Part shown: positions 6,780 through 15,686 of the stretch, in pieces
Numbering within the stretch: position 1 is the first letter of the stretch
Layout of the letters: every line of letters begins with the position of its first letter
NCBI GenBank assembly: GCA_035505095.1
Contig: DATJRE010000193.1
Span: 1 to 15,686, forward strand
From: JOPF133 sp035505095
Lineage (GTDB): Bacteria; Acidobacteriota; Terriglobia; Bryobacterales; Bryobacteraceae
Length of the DNA stretch: 15,686 nucleotides
Direction: 5' to 3'
Made by a program: the position numbers and the translations under genes
The notes under the pieces: model-generated
What the model saw: the letters and a program-made list of their open reading frames with translations, nothing else
Database searches by the model: none
What the model was told of the DNA's origin: nothing

Positions 6780-7240
6780 GCCTGCCCGCCGAGCAATTGG
6801 CAAATCCGCTCGCGCCGGTAATCGAAAATGCCTTCCAGGTCGCGCCGCACTTTGAGCGCGTTTACCGCCCTGCCGATCCACCCCAGCGGCAGCCGGTAGC
6901 GGACCACATCGCTCATCCGCGTTCCGCCGCTCGCCGCTTCAAACCGGTGAGTGTGGTGCCAGAGCCGGTAGGGTCCCGACAACTGCACATCGATGAACCG
7001 AACCGGCGGCTCCCAGCGACGGATCCGGGTGGTCCAACCGACCGGCACGCCGTGCCAACTCAGTTGGTAGCGCAGGTCCGTTCCGGCCGCCATATAAATC
7101 GGGCCCGGCGTGAGCATCCGGAATTCGAGCCACGGCGGAGTAATCGCCCCCAGGTTGCGGGCGTCCGAGAAAAAGGGGAAGACTTCCTCGATCGGCCGCG
7201 GAATCCACTGCTGGCGGCGCAAGGTCTGCAACCCTTTCAT
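6776..7240 (-). CDS. SRPBCC (START/Bet v1-like) family protein
   Basis: A 154-residue protein starting MKGLQTLRRQQWIPRPIEEV. Features of the SRPBCC helix-grip fold are the opening strand, the PIEEVFPFFSDARNLGAITP segment, SWHGVPVGWTTRI, a central RFIDVQLSGPYRLWHHTHRF stretch, and a C-terminal helix ending FDYRRERICQLL. This looks like the COG4276-type group, sometimes annotated as CDP-paratose epimerase-like; no catalytic residues are evident. The fold usually binds a hydrophobic ligand. I chose the ATG at 7240, preceded by GGTGA seven nt upstream. A GTG at 7315 would add 25 unlikely residues. Its stop overlaps the photolyase GTG start, so the two are probably co-translated, and a role linked to light or DNA damage is an inference from that alone. 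Confidence 0.88.
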   Translation of the reverse strand: MKGLQTLRRQQWIPRPIEEVFPFFSDARNLGAITPPWLEFRMLTPGPIYMAAGTDLRYQLSWHGVPVGWTTRIRRWEPPVRFIDVQLSGPYRLWHHTHRFEAASGGTRMSDVVRYRLPLGWIGRAVNALKVRRDLEGIFDYRRERICQLLGGQA

Positions 7241-7395
7241 TTGAATGTCACCGGTATTGACCAGCTTAGCGTACCAGCCGCGGCGGGATGCGCGGCGGGC
7301 GGGCAACGGTCCCACGAAAATGTAACCGTCGATACAATCGGATTCTAATTGGTGCGTCGAGCGGATTCATTTTCTCTGGACTTCCGAAAGTAGTC

Positions 7396-7401
7396 ATTAT
7401 A
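7396..7401 (-). promoter_or_regulatory. Candidate -10 element for SRPBCC-phr operon
   Basis: The minus strand carries a perfect TATAAT hexamer, in the AT-rich part of the divergent gap about 155 nt upstream of the SRPBCC start. With 17-bp spacing the -35 position reads CAGATT, a poor match, so only the -10 is supported. The opposite strand offers TATAAG at 7398-7403 for the rightward genes. Confidence 0.28.
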
Positions 7402-7485
7402 AGATAAACACATCTGTTAATCTGAAACTTCGCACTGCTCTGGGGAGCGGCAGCGAAGCGTGCGAGGCTGCTTCTGCTTCGCCAA

Positions 7486-7504
7486 CCCGTGGCGGCGCCG
7501 CGGG
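7486..7504 (+). other. GC-rich hairpin in the leader of the small gene
   Basis: CCCGTGGCGGCGCCGCGGG can fold into an 8-bp stem (one G-U pair) with a 3-nt loop. No T-tract follows, so it is not an ordinary intrinsic terminator. It lies 80 nt upstream of the ATG at 7584 and could be a leader structure or simply a high-GC palindrome. Confidence 0.35.
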
Positions 7505-7583
7505 TCCCGGCTTCTCTATTGCGCGCGCTTGGTGTGTCTTGCAGGACCGTGGGGCGCGATTGCCGCGCCCGGGAGCTGAGCTT

Positions 7584-7880
7584 ATGTTCGCCGATGCCAT
7601 CGAACAGCCTTTCGATTCCATCGAGAGTGCTCACGAGTACATGAATATCCTGGCCGCGACCACCCTGGAAGTGATTGCCGATTTAAAGCGCGACCGCGAC
7701 CGGGCCCTGAGCGACGGCGACCTGCGCCGCGCGCAAGCCATCGACCTGGCCCTCTTTAAGCTGAAAATGCTGGGGTGCCACGTGCACAAAAGCCGCCGCA
7801 TGCTGAACGATCTGCGGATCCTCCGGCGGCTGATTTTGAATGAACGTTTGTCCGTTGAGAGTGTCATCGCGACGATGTAA
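7584..7880 (+). CDS. Small conserved-looking helical protein of unknown function
   Basis: Encodes 98 residues beginning MFADAIEQPFDSIESAHEYM. GGGAG at 7571-7575 is well placed before this ATG. A start at 7539 (ATG or alternative in frame) would add 15 residues without a better site. The protein appears all-helical, with a central charged helix (LEVIADLKRDRDRALSDGDL) followed by ALFKLKMLGCHVHKSRRMLN and a Leu/Arg-rich end. A His/Cys cluster GCHVHKS is the only metal-like motif. There is no signal peptide or membrane segment. The sequence resembles short hypothetical proteins I associate with Acidobacteriota, but I know no function. It lies 78 nt upstream of the etfD-like gene on the same strand and might be the first gene of that transcript. 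Confidence 0.75.
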   Translation: MFADAIEQPFDSIESAHEYMNILAATTLEVIADLKRDRDRALSDGDLRRAQAIDLALFKLKMLGCHVHKSRRMLNDLRILRRLILNERLSVESVIATM

Positions 7881-7894
7881 TCGCCTGACAACCG

Positions 7895-7912
7895 CCGGGA
7901 CGTTCTGTCCGG
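7895..7912 (+). other. Hairpin between small gene and etfD-like gene
   Basis: CCGGGAC-GTTCT-GTCCGG forms a six-pair stem with one bulged G, 15 nt after the stop of the small gene. It is followed by CCTCCATCTTT, which is only weakly T-rich. It could be a weak terminator, a processing site, or nothing. Confidence 0.25.
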
Positions 7913-7958
7913 CCTCCATCTTTATGAGCCGGGGGTTTACACGCCCGTGGGCGAAAAT

Positions 7959-10049
7959 ATGGACTCCATCGCGGGAGCCACTTTCTGGCTGATCCGCGGG
8001 AGAGACCTCTTCCTCTTCCTCCATTTGCTGGGCCTGGCATGTTTTGCCTGGATCGTGGCGCGGCGCCTGGCGCCGCTTCTGGGTGCGCAGCGCGACTTCC
8101 GTTTGGACCGGCCGCTTCAACGCTTGGGCAAGGTTCTGCAATTCTGGCTGCTGCAGTGGCGGCATCCCCGCTATCGGTTAGCGGGCGTCCTGCACATTCT
8201 GGTCTTCGGCGGCTTTCTGCTGCTGGCCAGCCGCGCCTTCGCGGTTCTCGCAATGGGCGTTTCGGACCGCTTCGCCGCCGCGGGCCCCGCTGGTCTGTGC
8301 GGCACGGTTCGCGATTACGCCTCTACGCTGGTGCTGCTTTGCATGGGCGTGATGATCGTCCGCCGCCTGGTCTTCCGGCCGGCCCGCTACGGGCGTCCTT
8401 CCGCCGATCCCATTTTCCTGCTCGCCTTGATCGGACTGCTGATGGCGGCGGATGGTGTTTTCGAAGGCAGCCAAGCCGCCTTTCACGCGCAAATTGAAGG
8501 CCGGGCAGACCTTCTGGCGCCGTGGTCGCTGCCCTGGGTCTTGCGGGCCGCTTTTGCCGGCGCCTTCCCGGCGACCTTGCGCACCGTGCACCTGGGCGCC
8601 TACCTGACCCACGAAGCCGCTTTCTTCTTCCTGCTCTGCTACCGCCCGTTCGGCATCCAGTTCCACGTCGAAACCTCGTTATTTTCGGTCTATTTTGCCA
8701 AACTGGACCGCGGAACGGTCAAGCCCGTGCGATGGGGCGTCCCAGACTTACAACTGGACACCCTGCCCTCTCTGGGCGTCAAAAAGTTCTCCGACTTTAC
8801 CTGGAAGCACATCCTGGATTTCTACTCCTGCTCGGATTGCGGCCGCTGCGCGGACCAATGCCCGGCCAATGCCTGCGGCCGGCCGCTTTCTCCACGTGCC
8901 CTTTCCATCAAGGCGCGCGATTACGTTTTCCACCACTATCCGGTTCTGGGACCATCCTCGGACGGCGCGCCGCTGGCGGGCGTGCTCTTCTCCGAGGACG
9001 AAATCTGGTCCTGCACGACTTGCGGCGCCTGCGAGGCTGAATGCCCGCTGCTCATCGAGTACACCGATAAGATCGTCGATCTACGGCGTGGCCTGATCGA
9101 CGACGGCAAGGCGCCGCAACCGCTGCACAAGCCGCTCCAAGCGCTGGAAACCCGCGGCAACCCCTTCGGCAAAACCGAAAAGAAACGCGCCGATTGGGCG
9201 CAGGGCATCGTCCCCGTGGCCAACGGCGCGGCCTTGGACACGCTTTACTTCGTCGACAGCATCACCTCGTACGACGATCGCGCCCAGTCCATCGGCCGCG
9301 CCGCCGCACGCATTCTGGGGCGGCTTGCCGAAAAGTCCACCCCGTCTGACACGGAGACGCAGAGACGCGGAGGAAGAGGCAGAGAAGACCTGGCCGCTTG
9401 CGCGTCCAAAGCGGCTGCATCCCTCGGCCGCGTGGCCATTCTCGGCCCCAAAGAGCGCGACAGCGGGCACGATGTCCGGCGGTTCGGCGAAGAGACCCTC
9501 TTTCTCGCCTTGCGCGAACACAATACGGAAGCCATTCGCGCGTCCGGGGCCGGGCGCATCGTCACCGCCGACCCGCATGCCTTCAACGCCCTCAAGCACG
9601 ACTACCGCGATGTGCCGCCGGTCGCACACATCAGCCAGGTGATCGCCCGCGCCGTGCGAACCGGACAGGTCCGGCTGAACCCGGTGGCTGACGGCGTCTA
9701 CACCTATCACGATCCCTGTTATCTCGGCCGCCACAACGGCATCTACCAGGACCCGCGCGACGTGCTCGACGCCATCCCCGGCCTGCACCGCGTCGAGATG
9801 CAGCGCTCGCGCGACCGGTCCTTCTGCTGCGGCGGAGGCGGCCTGGCCCTGTTCTACGAGGCCAAAGAGAACGAGCGCATGGGCGTCCGGAGGGTCCGCA
9901 TGGCGGCCGAAGCCGGCGCCGGCGTGATCGTTACGGCTTGCCCGTTCTGCATGGTCAATATCGAAGACGCCATCAAAGTGGCGGGAATGGAAGGAAAGAT
10001 GACCGCCATCGACCTGGCGGAGCTGGTCGATCGGCAAATGAGTCAGTGA
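7959..10049 (+). CDS. EtfD/EMO-type membrane cytochrome b / Fe-S oxidoreductase (ETF:quinone oxidoreductase)
   Basis: A 696-residue membrane protein predicted to pass electrons from reduced ETF to menaquinone. The N-terminal about 220 residues hold five or six membrane segments of NarI-like cytochrome b type (for example LFLFLHLLGLACFAW and LHILVFGGFLLLA), with several His residues as possible heme ligands. A dicluster ferredoxin domain follows, C291/C294/C297/C301 and C352/C355/C358/C362. Then come two CCG (HdrD-like) domains. The second is intact: C587, C623-C624, C661/C664. The first keeps family motifs but lacks its cysteines (D433-S434, D501, D538...A541). A repeat-like insert (about residues 462-478) lies inside it. 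The adjacent etfBA genes are strong context for the assignment, with Mycobacterium EtfD and Geobacter/Syntrophus EMO as family precedents. I chose the ATG at 7959; a GTG at 7947 in frame is an alternative. Confidence 0.85.
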   Translation: MDSIAGATFWLIRGRDLFLFLHLLGLACFAWIVARRLAPLLGAQRDFRLDRPLQRLGKVLQFWLLQWRHPRYRLAGVLHILVFGGFLLLASRAFAVLAMGVSDRFAAAGPAGLCGTVRDYASTLVLLCMGVMIVRRLVFRPARYGRPSADPIFLLALIGLLMAADGVFEGSQAAFHAQIEGRADLLAPWSLPWVLRAAFAGAFPATLRTVHLGAYLTHEAAFFFLLCYRPFGIQFHVETSLFSVYFAKLDRGTVKPVRWGVPDLQLDTLPSLGVKKFSDFTWKHILDFYSCSDCGRCADQCPANACGRPLSPRALSIKARDYVFHHYPVLGPSSDGAPLAGVLFSEDEIWSCTTCGACEAECPLLIEYTDKIVDLRRGLIDDGKAPQPLHKPLQALETRGNPFGKTEKKRADWAQGIVPVANGAALDTLYFVDSITSYDDRAQSIGRAAARILGRLAEKSTPSDTETQRRGGRGREDLAACASKAAASLGRVAILGPKERDSGHDVRRFGEETLFLALREHNTEAIRASGAGRIVTADPHAFNALKHDYRDVPPVAHISQVIARAVRTGQVRLNPVADGVYTYHDPCYLGRHNGIYQDPRDVLDAIPGLHRVEMQRSRDRSFCCGGGGLALFYEAKENERMGVRRVRMAAEAGAGVIVTACPFCMVNIEDAIKVAGMEGKMTAIDLAELVDRQMSQ
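9343..9392 (+). repeat. Dispersed-repeat-like segment inserted in frame in the etfD-like gene
   Basis: The stretch around 9348-9390 consists of ACGGAGACGCAGAGACGCGG-type DNA (GAGACGC at 9354 and 9363) followed by an AGGAAGAGGCAGAGAAG tail. It encodes SDTETQRRGGRGRED. This purine-rich, GAGACGCAGAG-like sequence resembles short intergenic repeats seen in many copies in several bacterial phyla, and its composition differs from the flanking codons. It falls between two conserved parts of the first CCG domain. Its repeat status is inferred from resemblance and cannot be tested within this window. Confidence 0.5.
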
Positions 10050-10069
10050 ATCCAAGGAGAAACGCAACT

Positions 10070-10861
10070 ATGGAGATTCTGGTTTGCGCCAAGAGAGTCC
10101 CGGACACCGCGGAAAACGAAATTCAGCTCGATCGGTCGGGAACCGAGATCGGCCGCGACGACCTCGTCTATTCGGTCAATGAGCCGGACAATTACGCCGT
10201 GGAAGAGGCGTTGCAGATCGCCGCGCGCACGGGCGGAAAGGTCACCGTGGTCACGGTGGGCGGAGAAGAGGACGAGGAGGTACTGCGCCGCGAAATGGCC
10301 ATGGGCGCGGCGCGCGGAGTGCTGCTTTCCGATGACGCCTTCGAGGGATCCGACGGCCGCGCCCTGGCGGCGATCCTCAAAGCCTACGTCCAAACGGAGC
10401 ATTTTGACCTGATCCTCACGGGCGTGCAGGCCGACGACGGCTGCGCCCAGGTCGGCGGCATGCTGGCGGCCATGTTGGATTACCCCTTCGCGTCAGTGGT
10501 CACTTCGATCGAGGTACTGGAAGGCCGGAAGCTCAAAATCGGCCGCGAGATCGAAGGCGGCAGCAAGGAAATCAGTGCCATCGATCTGCCCTGCGTGCTC
10601 TCCATCCAGACCGGCATCAACGAGCCGCGGTATGTGGGCATGCGGGGCATTCGGCAGGTTGCCTCGGTCCCCATCCCCACGCTCGGCGCGGCCGCCCTCG
10701 CAATCCCGCCAGGCACGGTGGGTGCAGCCGCCGCCCGGGTGAAGCGCCAGGATTACTTCGTGCCGCCGGAGGGCAAAGGTGCCGAAATGCTTCAGGGCAA
10801 TCGCGACGAAATCGTGGACAAGCTGATTGACCTGCTGAAGGCCAAAGGAGGGTTGAACTGA
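10070..10861 (+). CDS. etfB: Electron transfer flavoprotein beta subunit
   Basis: The beta subunit of the ETF heterodimer, which carries electrons from acyl-CoA dehydrogenases to the membrane quinone reductase. The 263-residue protein has family-typical length. It opens MEILVCAKRVPDT and has NEPDNYAVEEAL (37-48), a FDLILTGVQADDGCAQVGG nucleotide-binding loop region (112-130), and a conserved LPCVLSIQTGINEPRY block (173-188). A strong AAGGAGA lies nine nt before the ATG; the preceding gene's stop is 20 nt upstream. Its TGA overlaps the etfA ATG by one base. Whether it binds only AMP or also NADH (bifurcating types) cannot be settled here; the neighbouring EtfD-like gene favours a non-bifurcating, quinone-linked role. 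Confidence 0.96.
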   Translation: MEILVCAKRVPDTAENEIQLDRSGTEIGRDDLVYSVNEPDNYAVEEALQIAARTGGKVTVVTVGGEEDEEVLRREMAMGAARGVLLSDDAFEGSDGRALAAILKAYVQTEHFDLILTGVQADDGCAQVGGMLAAMLDYPFASVVTSIEVLEGRKLKIGREIEGGSKEISAIDLPCVLSIQTGINEPRYVGMRGIRQVASVPIPTLGAAALAIPPGTVGAAAARVKRQDYFVPPEGKGAEMLQGNRDEIVDKLIDLLKAKGGLN

Positions 10862-11870
10862 TGCCACCGGTCTTTGCCTACATCGTTCATCGGAGCGGCG
10901 TGGCCGACGATACCGCCGCGGAGTTGTTGGCGGCCGCGCGCCGGATCGATCCCGGCCGGCCGGTCACCGCCATCGTCACCGGTTGGGGCGACGATCTGGA
11001 CGGGACTTGCGAAGGTTTGCGCGCCGTGTACCCGGAAATCTGGAAGATCGCCCGGGAAACGCTGGCCTGTCCCAATGCCGAACTGGTCCGCCAGGCGCTC
11101 GTGCAGGTGCTCCCCGCGGGCGCCATCCTGCTGGTCCCGCACGGGCACTTCGGCGTGGATCTCTCGCCCGGCCTTTCGGTCAAACTGAACGCGGCCTATG
11201 TGCCGGACGTGCTGGAAATCGAAGGCGTGGAGGGCGTATGGCTCCAAGCCGTGCGCCAGGAGTTCGGCGGCCAGGTCAGCGCCCACGTGCGCGCCAATAT
11301 GGCCCATGGCGCGGTGCTCAACATTCGTCCGGGCGCCTTCCGGCCGGCAGATCGCGCTTCCGCCGCTGGGCAGATTGTGGACCAGTCAGCCAAGGTTGGC
11401 GCGCTCACCGCGCGGCGGGTTTATCTGGAAACCATTGCCGCCCAAACCGGCGACGTCGATATCACCAAGGAAGCAGTGCTGGTCTCGATCGGCCGCGGCA
11501 TTGGTGAGCAGGAAAACGTGGCCATCGCCGAAGACCTCGCGGAGGCCATGGGCGCGGCAGTGAGTTGCTCGCGCCCGGTGGTGGACGCCAAATGGCTGGA
11601 TAAATCGCGGCAAGTCGGGTCGAGCGGCCAGACCGTGCGGCCCAAGGTCTACCTCGCTTGCGGCATCAGCGGCTCCTTCCAGCACCTGGCGGGCATCAAG
11701 GGCAACCCCTTCCTGGTGGCCATCAACAAAAATCCCAAGGCGCCCATCTTCCGCGTGGCGGATGTGGGGATCGCCGGCGACATCCTGGAATTCCTGCCCG
11801 CCCTGGCGGCTCGCGTTCGCCAGGAAGCCTGCCTGCCGGGTACCGGCCTGCCGGGCAAAGGGAGGCGCGC

Positions 11871-11874
<4 letters not shown>
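10861..11874 (+). CDS. etfA: Electron transfer flavoprotein alpha subunit
   Basis: The FAD-binding alpha subunit of ETF, 337 residues. The C-terminal FAD domain is clear: CSRPVVDAKWL (236-246), QVGSSGQTVRP (251-261), YLACGISGSFQHLAGI (264-279), VAINKNPKAPIF (286-297) and VADVGIAGDILE (299-310). The N-terminal half is the more variable Rossmann-like domain. The ATG overlaps the etfB stop, and the stop overlaps the acyl-CoA dehydrogenase ATG as ATGA, so all three should be made in fixed proportion. The C-terminal tail after 320 is slightly longer and basic. No key residue seems missing. Confidence 0.96.
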
Positions 11875-13565
<1,691 letters not shown>

Positions 13566-13586
13566 GAGCGGCATTTGGAGGACTAG

Positions 13587-15686
13587 ATGCAAGACACGTC
13601 TGATCGAGCCATTGCGATTGTCGGCCTGGGCGCCGTGATGCCGGATGCCCCCGACGTACCGGCGTTCTGGAAGAATATCACCGCCGGCCGCTACAGCATC
13701 GGGGAGGTCCCACCGGAGCGCTGGGACCCCGCGTCCTACTACGACGCCGACCGCAACGCGCCCGACAAGACCTACTCCAAAATCGGCGGCTGGGTCCGCG
13801 AGTTTGCGTGGGATCCGCTGGCGTGGCGCCTGGCCATCCCGCCGCGCGTGGCCGACGCCATGGACCTGGCGCAACGCTGGGCGATTGCCTGCACGCGCCA
13901 GGCGCTGGCCGACTACGGCTATCCCAACCGGCCCCTCGACCACGATCGCACAGCCGTAATTCTGGGCAACGCCATGGCCGGCGAGCGGCACTACATGACG
14001 GTGATGCGTGCGCACTTCCCCGAGTACGCCCGTGAACTGGAAGCCAGCGCCACCTTTGCCGCGCTGCCCGCCGCGGTGCGCCGCGACATCGCCCGCGAAT
14101 GGCGTACCCGCCTGGGCGACCGCCTTCCCCCCATCACCGAAGACACCATGCCCGGTGAGCTATCCAACTGCCTGGCCGGCCGGATCGCCAACCTCTACAA
14201 CTTCCACGGCCCCAACTACACCTGCGATGCCGCCTGCGCCTCCGCCATGGCGGCCCTCCACGCCGTGGCCGAAGGCTTGGTGGCGCACGATTTCGACTTG
14301 GCCGTAACCGGCGGCATTGATCGCAATATGGGCGCTTCCACCTTCGTGAAGTTCTGCAAAATCGGCGCGCTTTCCGCCACTGGCTCGCGCCCGTATGCCG
14401 AAGGAGCCGATGGCTTCGTGATGGGCGAAGGCGCGGCCGTTTTCCTGGTGAAGCGGCTGGCCGATGCCGAGCGCGCCGGCGACAAGATCTACGCCGTGCT
14501 GCGCGGCATCGGCGGCTCCAGCGACGGGAAAGGCAAGGGCATCACCGCGCCTAATCCCATCGGGCAAAAGTTTGCCATCGAGCGCGCCTGGCAGAATGCC
14601 GGCCTCTCGCCCGCCACCGTGACCCTCATTGAAGGCCACGGAACTTCGACCAGCGTGGGCGATGTGGTGGAAGTGGAGAGCATGGCCGCAGTGCTCCGCG
14701 AGAGCGGGACCAACGGACACAAGGTCGCCCTGGGATCGGTCAAATCCAACATCGGGCATTTGAAAAGCGCGGCGGGCGCGGCCGGCATTTTGAAGGCCGC
14801 TCTGTCCCTGCACGAGAAGGTGCTGCCGCCCAGCGTGCGCTGCGAGCATCCCAATTCCCAAATCGATTTCGCCCACTCGCCCATCGAGGTCAATACGGAG
14901 CTGCGGCCGTGGACCGACACCGCCGACGGCGCCCGCCGCGCCGCCGTGAGCGCCTTCGGATTCGGCGGAACCAATTTCCACGTGGTGATGGAAGAATACA
15001 TCCCGCACCGTCTCACCGCAAACGGCAAGCACTCGGTGGCGGCCGCCGCGCCGCGCGAATCCCTGCGCGAATCGGCTGCCGGCGCAGTTGCAGCCTCTGT
15101 CCAGCCCCACGCCCTGGAAGACCTGGCTCGGCAAACAGGCGCGGAGGGAACCGCCTCCGCTGGAGCCGCCGGGGCAACAGCGTGGCGCGAAACGTCAAAT
15201 CCCGAGGTTGCCGCAGCCGCATGGCCCCAGGCAGCGGCCGGGGAATCCTCCTCCGCCGGAATCGCTGCCGCACCGGTTGGGCGCCCAGCGCTGCACCCCG
15301 CGGCAGTCGCCCCCACCCCCAAGTCCCCTTTGCGCGGGTTGCTGGTGACCGGCGCCGCTTCCGAAGCTGCACTGGCCCAGTGTCTTCACACTCTCCAGCA
15401 AGCCGCGGAGGCGGGCCGGACGCCGGCGGACCCCGCAGGCCCCGCCGCGCCCTCGGCAGCCGATCTGCGCGCGCCCGAGCGTATCGCCATCGACTACGGC
15501 AATGCCGCCGAACTGGCCGACAAATGCGCCAAGGCGCTCAAGGCACTGGCCGCCAACCAGCCCGCCGCGTGGAAGGCTCTACGCGCCCAAGGCATCTTCC
15601 GCGGCCACGGCCCCGCGCCCAGAGTGGCCTTTCTCTACACCGGCCAAGGCTCGCAATACGCCAACATGCTACGCAGCCTGCGCGCC
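13587..15686 (+). CDS. PfaA-like type I polyketide/secondary-lipid synthase, KS-AT part (3' partial)
   Basis: The frame is open from ATG 13587 (GGAGGA at 13577-13582) to the window edge, giving 700 residues without a stop. The N-terminal beta-ketoacyl synthase domain (about 1-470) begins with IAIVGLGAVMPDA. It has a YYDADRNAPDKTYSKIGGWV segment typical of PUFA-synthase-like KS domains. The triad is complete: C217 in CDAACAS, H351 in EGHGTS and H391 in NIGHLKSAAG, with FGFGGTNFH at 457-465. An Ala/Pro-rich linker (about 475-675) follows. At the very end RVAFLYTGQGSQYANM (GQGSQ from 686) opens an acyltransferase domain. No ACP, KR, DH or ER is visible yet. It starts 21 nt after the acyl-CoA dehydrogenase stop. 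The product is unknown; a modular polyketide synthase is the alternative to a PfaA-type lipid synthase. Confidence 0.92.
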   Translation, partial: MQDTSDRAIAIVGLGAVMPDAPDVPAFWKNITAGRYSIGEVPPERWDPASYYDADRNAPDKTYSKIGGWVREFAWDPLAWRLAIPPRVADAMDLAQRWAIACTRQALADYGYPNRPLDHDRTAVILGNAMAGERHYMTVMRAHFPEYARELEASATFAALPAAVRRDIAREWRTRLGDRLPPITEDTMPGELSNCLAGRIANLYNFHGPNYTCDAACASAMAALHAVAEGLVAHDFDLAVTGGIDRNMGASTFVKFCKIGALSATGSRPYAEGADGFVMGEGAAVFLVKRLADAERAGDKIYAVLRGIGGSSDGKGKGITAPNPIGQKFAIERAWQNAGLSPATVTLIEGHGTSTSVGDVVEVESMAAVLRESGTNGHKVALGSVKSNIGHLKSAAGAAGILKAALSLHEKVLPPSVRCEHPNSQIDFAHSPIEVNTELRPWTDTADGARRAAVSAFGFGGTNFHVVMEEYIPHRLTANGKHSVAAAAPRESLRESAAGAVAASVQPHALEDLARQTGAEGTASAGAAGATAWRETSNPEVAAAAWPQAAAGESSSAGIAAAPVGRPALHPAAVAPTPKSPLRGLLVTGAASEAALAQCLHTLQQAAEAGRTPADPAGPAAPSAADLRAPERIAIDYGNAAELADKCAKALKALAANQPAAWKALRAQGIFRGHGPAPRVAFLYTGQGSQYANMLRSLRA

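Larger units (their letters stand above)
7241..7583. other. Divergent intergenic region, structured
   Basis: This 343-bp gap separates the minus-strand SRPBCC/photolyase pair from the plus-strand small gene and the etf operon. It has an AT-rich centre (about 7380-7430), the most AT-rich piece in the window and the likely site of promoters for both directions. To its right is a GC-rich leader with inverted repeats: GCGAAGC/GCTTCGC (around 7452-7482) and the hairpin at 7486-7504. No convincing open frame is seen. Confidence 0.6.

Noticed and set aside
5475..6821. A 448-codon open frame on the plus strand antisense to the photolyase gene
   Set aside because: It lies opposite an unmistakable photolyase, is Arg/Pro-rich with no recognisable motif, and is the usual antisense artefact of high-GC coding DNA.
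9081..10067. A 328-codon minus-strand open frame
   Set aside because: It is antisense to the dicluster and CCG domains of the EtfD-like gene, with no motif or ribosome binding site of its own.

Overview
The window is high-GC bacterial DNA that most resembles Acidobacteriota, probably near Solibacter/Bryobacterales. This is inferred from family content. The first gene joins NHL-type repeats to the C-terminal TIGR03437 domain, a paralogous family characteristic of Solibacter. The debris after it resembles the soil-associated TIGR03435 (DUF3738) family and an acidobacterial zinc-ribbon (DUF6431-like) protein.

Layout. (1) 2-1156: 3' part of the NHL/TIGR03437 gene. (2) 1157-2104: almost 1 kb without an intact gene, holding two decayed gene pieces on opposite strands and an 11-bp tandem duplication. 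(3) 2105-2180: tRNA-Lys(UUU) on the minus strand. (4) 2407-5411: a tightly packed plus-strand run of a small unknown gene, folD, coaE and a membrane-anchored HtrA/Deg serine protease, in which each gene overlaps the next. (5) 5406-7240: a convergent minus-strand pair, an SRPBCC-family protein followed by a class I photolyase, coupled by a GTGA overlap. (6) 7241-7583: a structured, partly AT-rich divergent intergenic region. (7) 7584-7880: a small helical protein of unknown function. (8) 7959 to the end of the window: an apparent five-gene operon.

The operon in (8) is the most interesting part. It encodes, in order, a membrane cytochrome-b/Fe-S oxidoreductase of the EtfD/EMO type (ETF:quinone oxidoreductase), EtfB, EtfA, a long acyl-CoA dehydrogenase of the VLCAD/FadE5 shape, and the first 700 residues of a KS-AT megasynthase resembling PfaA. 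Together the first four genes form a complete route from acyl-CoA to ETF to the quinone pool. They share one transcription direction, with gaps or overlaps of at most 21 nt, with a polyketide/secondary-lipid synthase. I infer a lipid biosynthesis locus with dedicated oxidative tailoring or precursor supply. The product cannot be read from this window, because the synthase runs off the end before any ACP, KR, DH or ER domain.

Two oddities lie inside the EtfD-like protein. Its first CCG domain keeps the fold motifs but lacks the expected cysteine ligands, and a dispersed-repeat-like DNA segment sits in frame inside the same domain.
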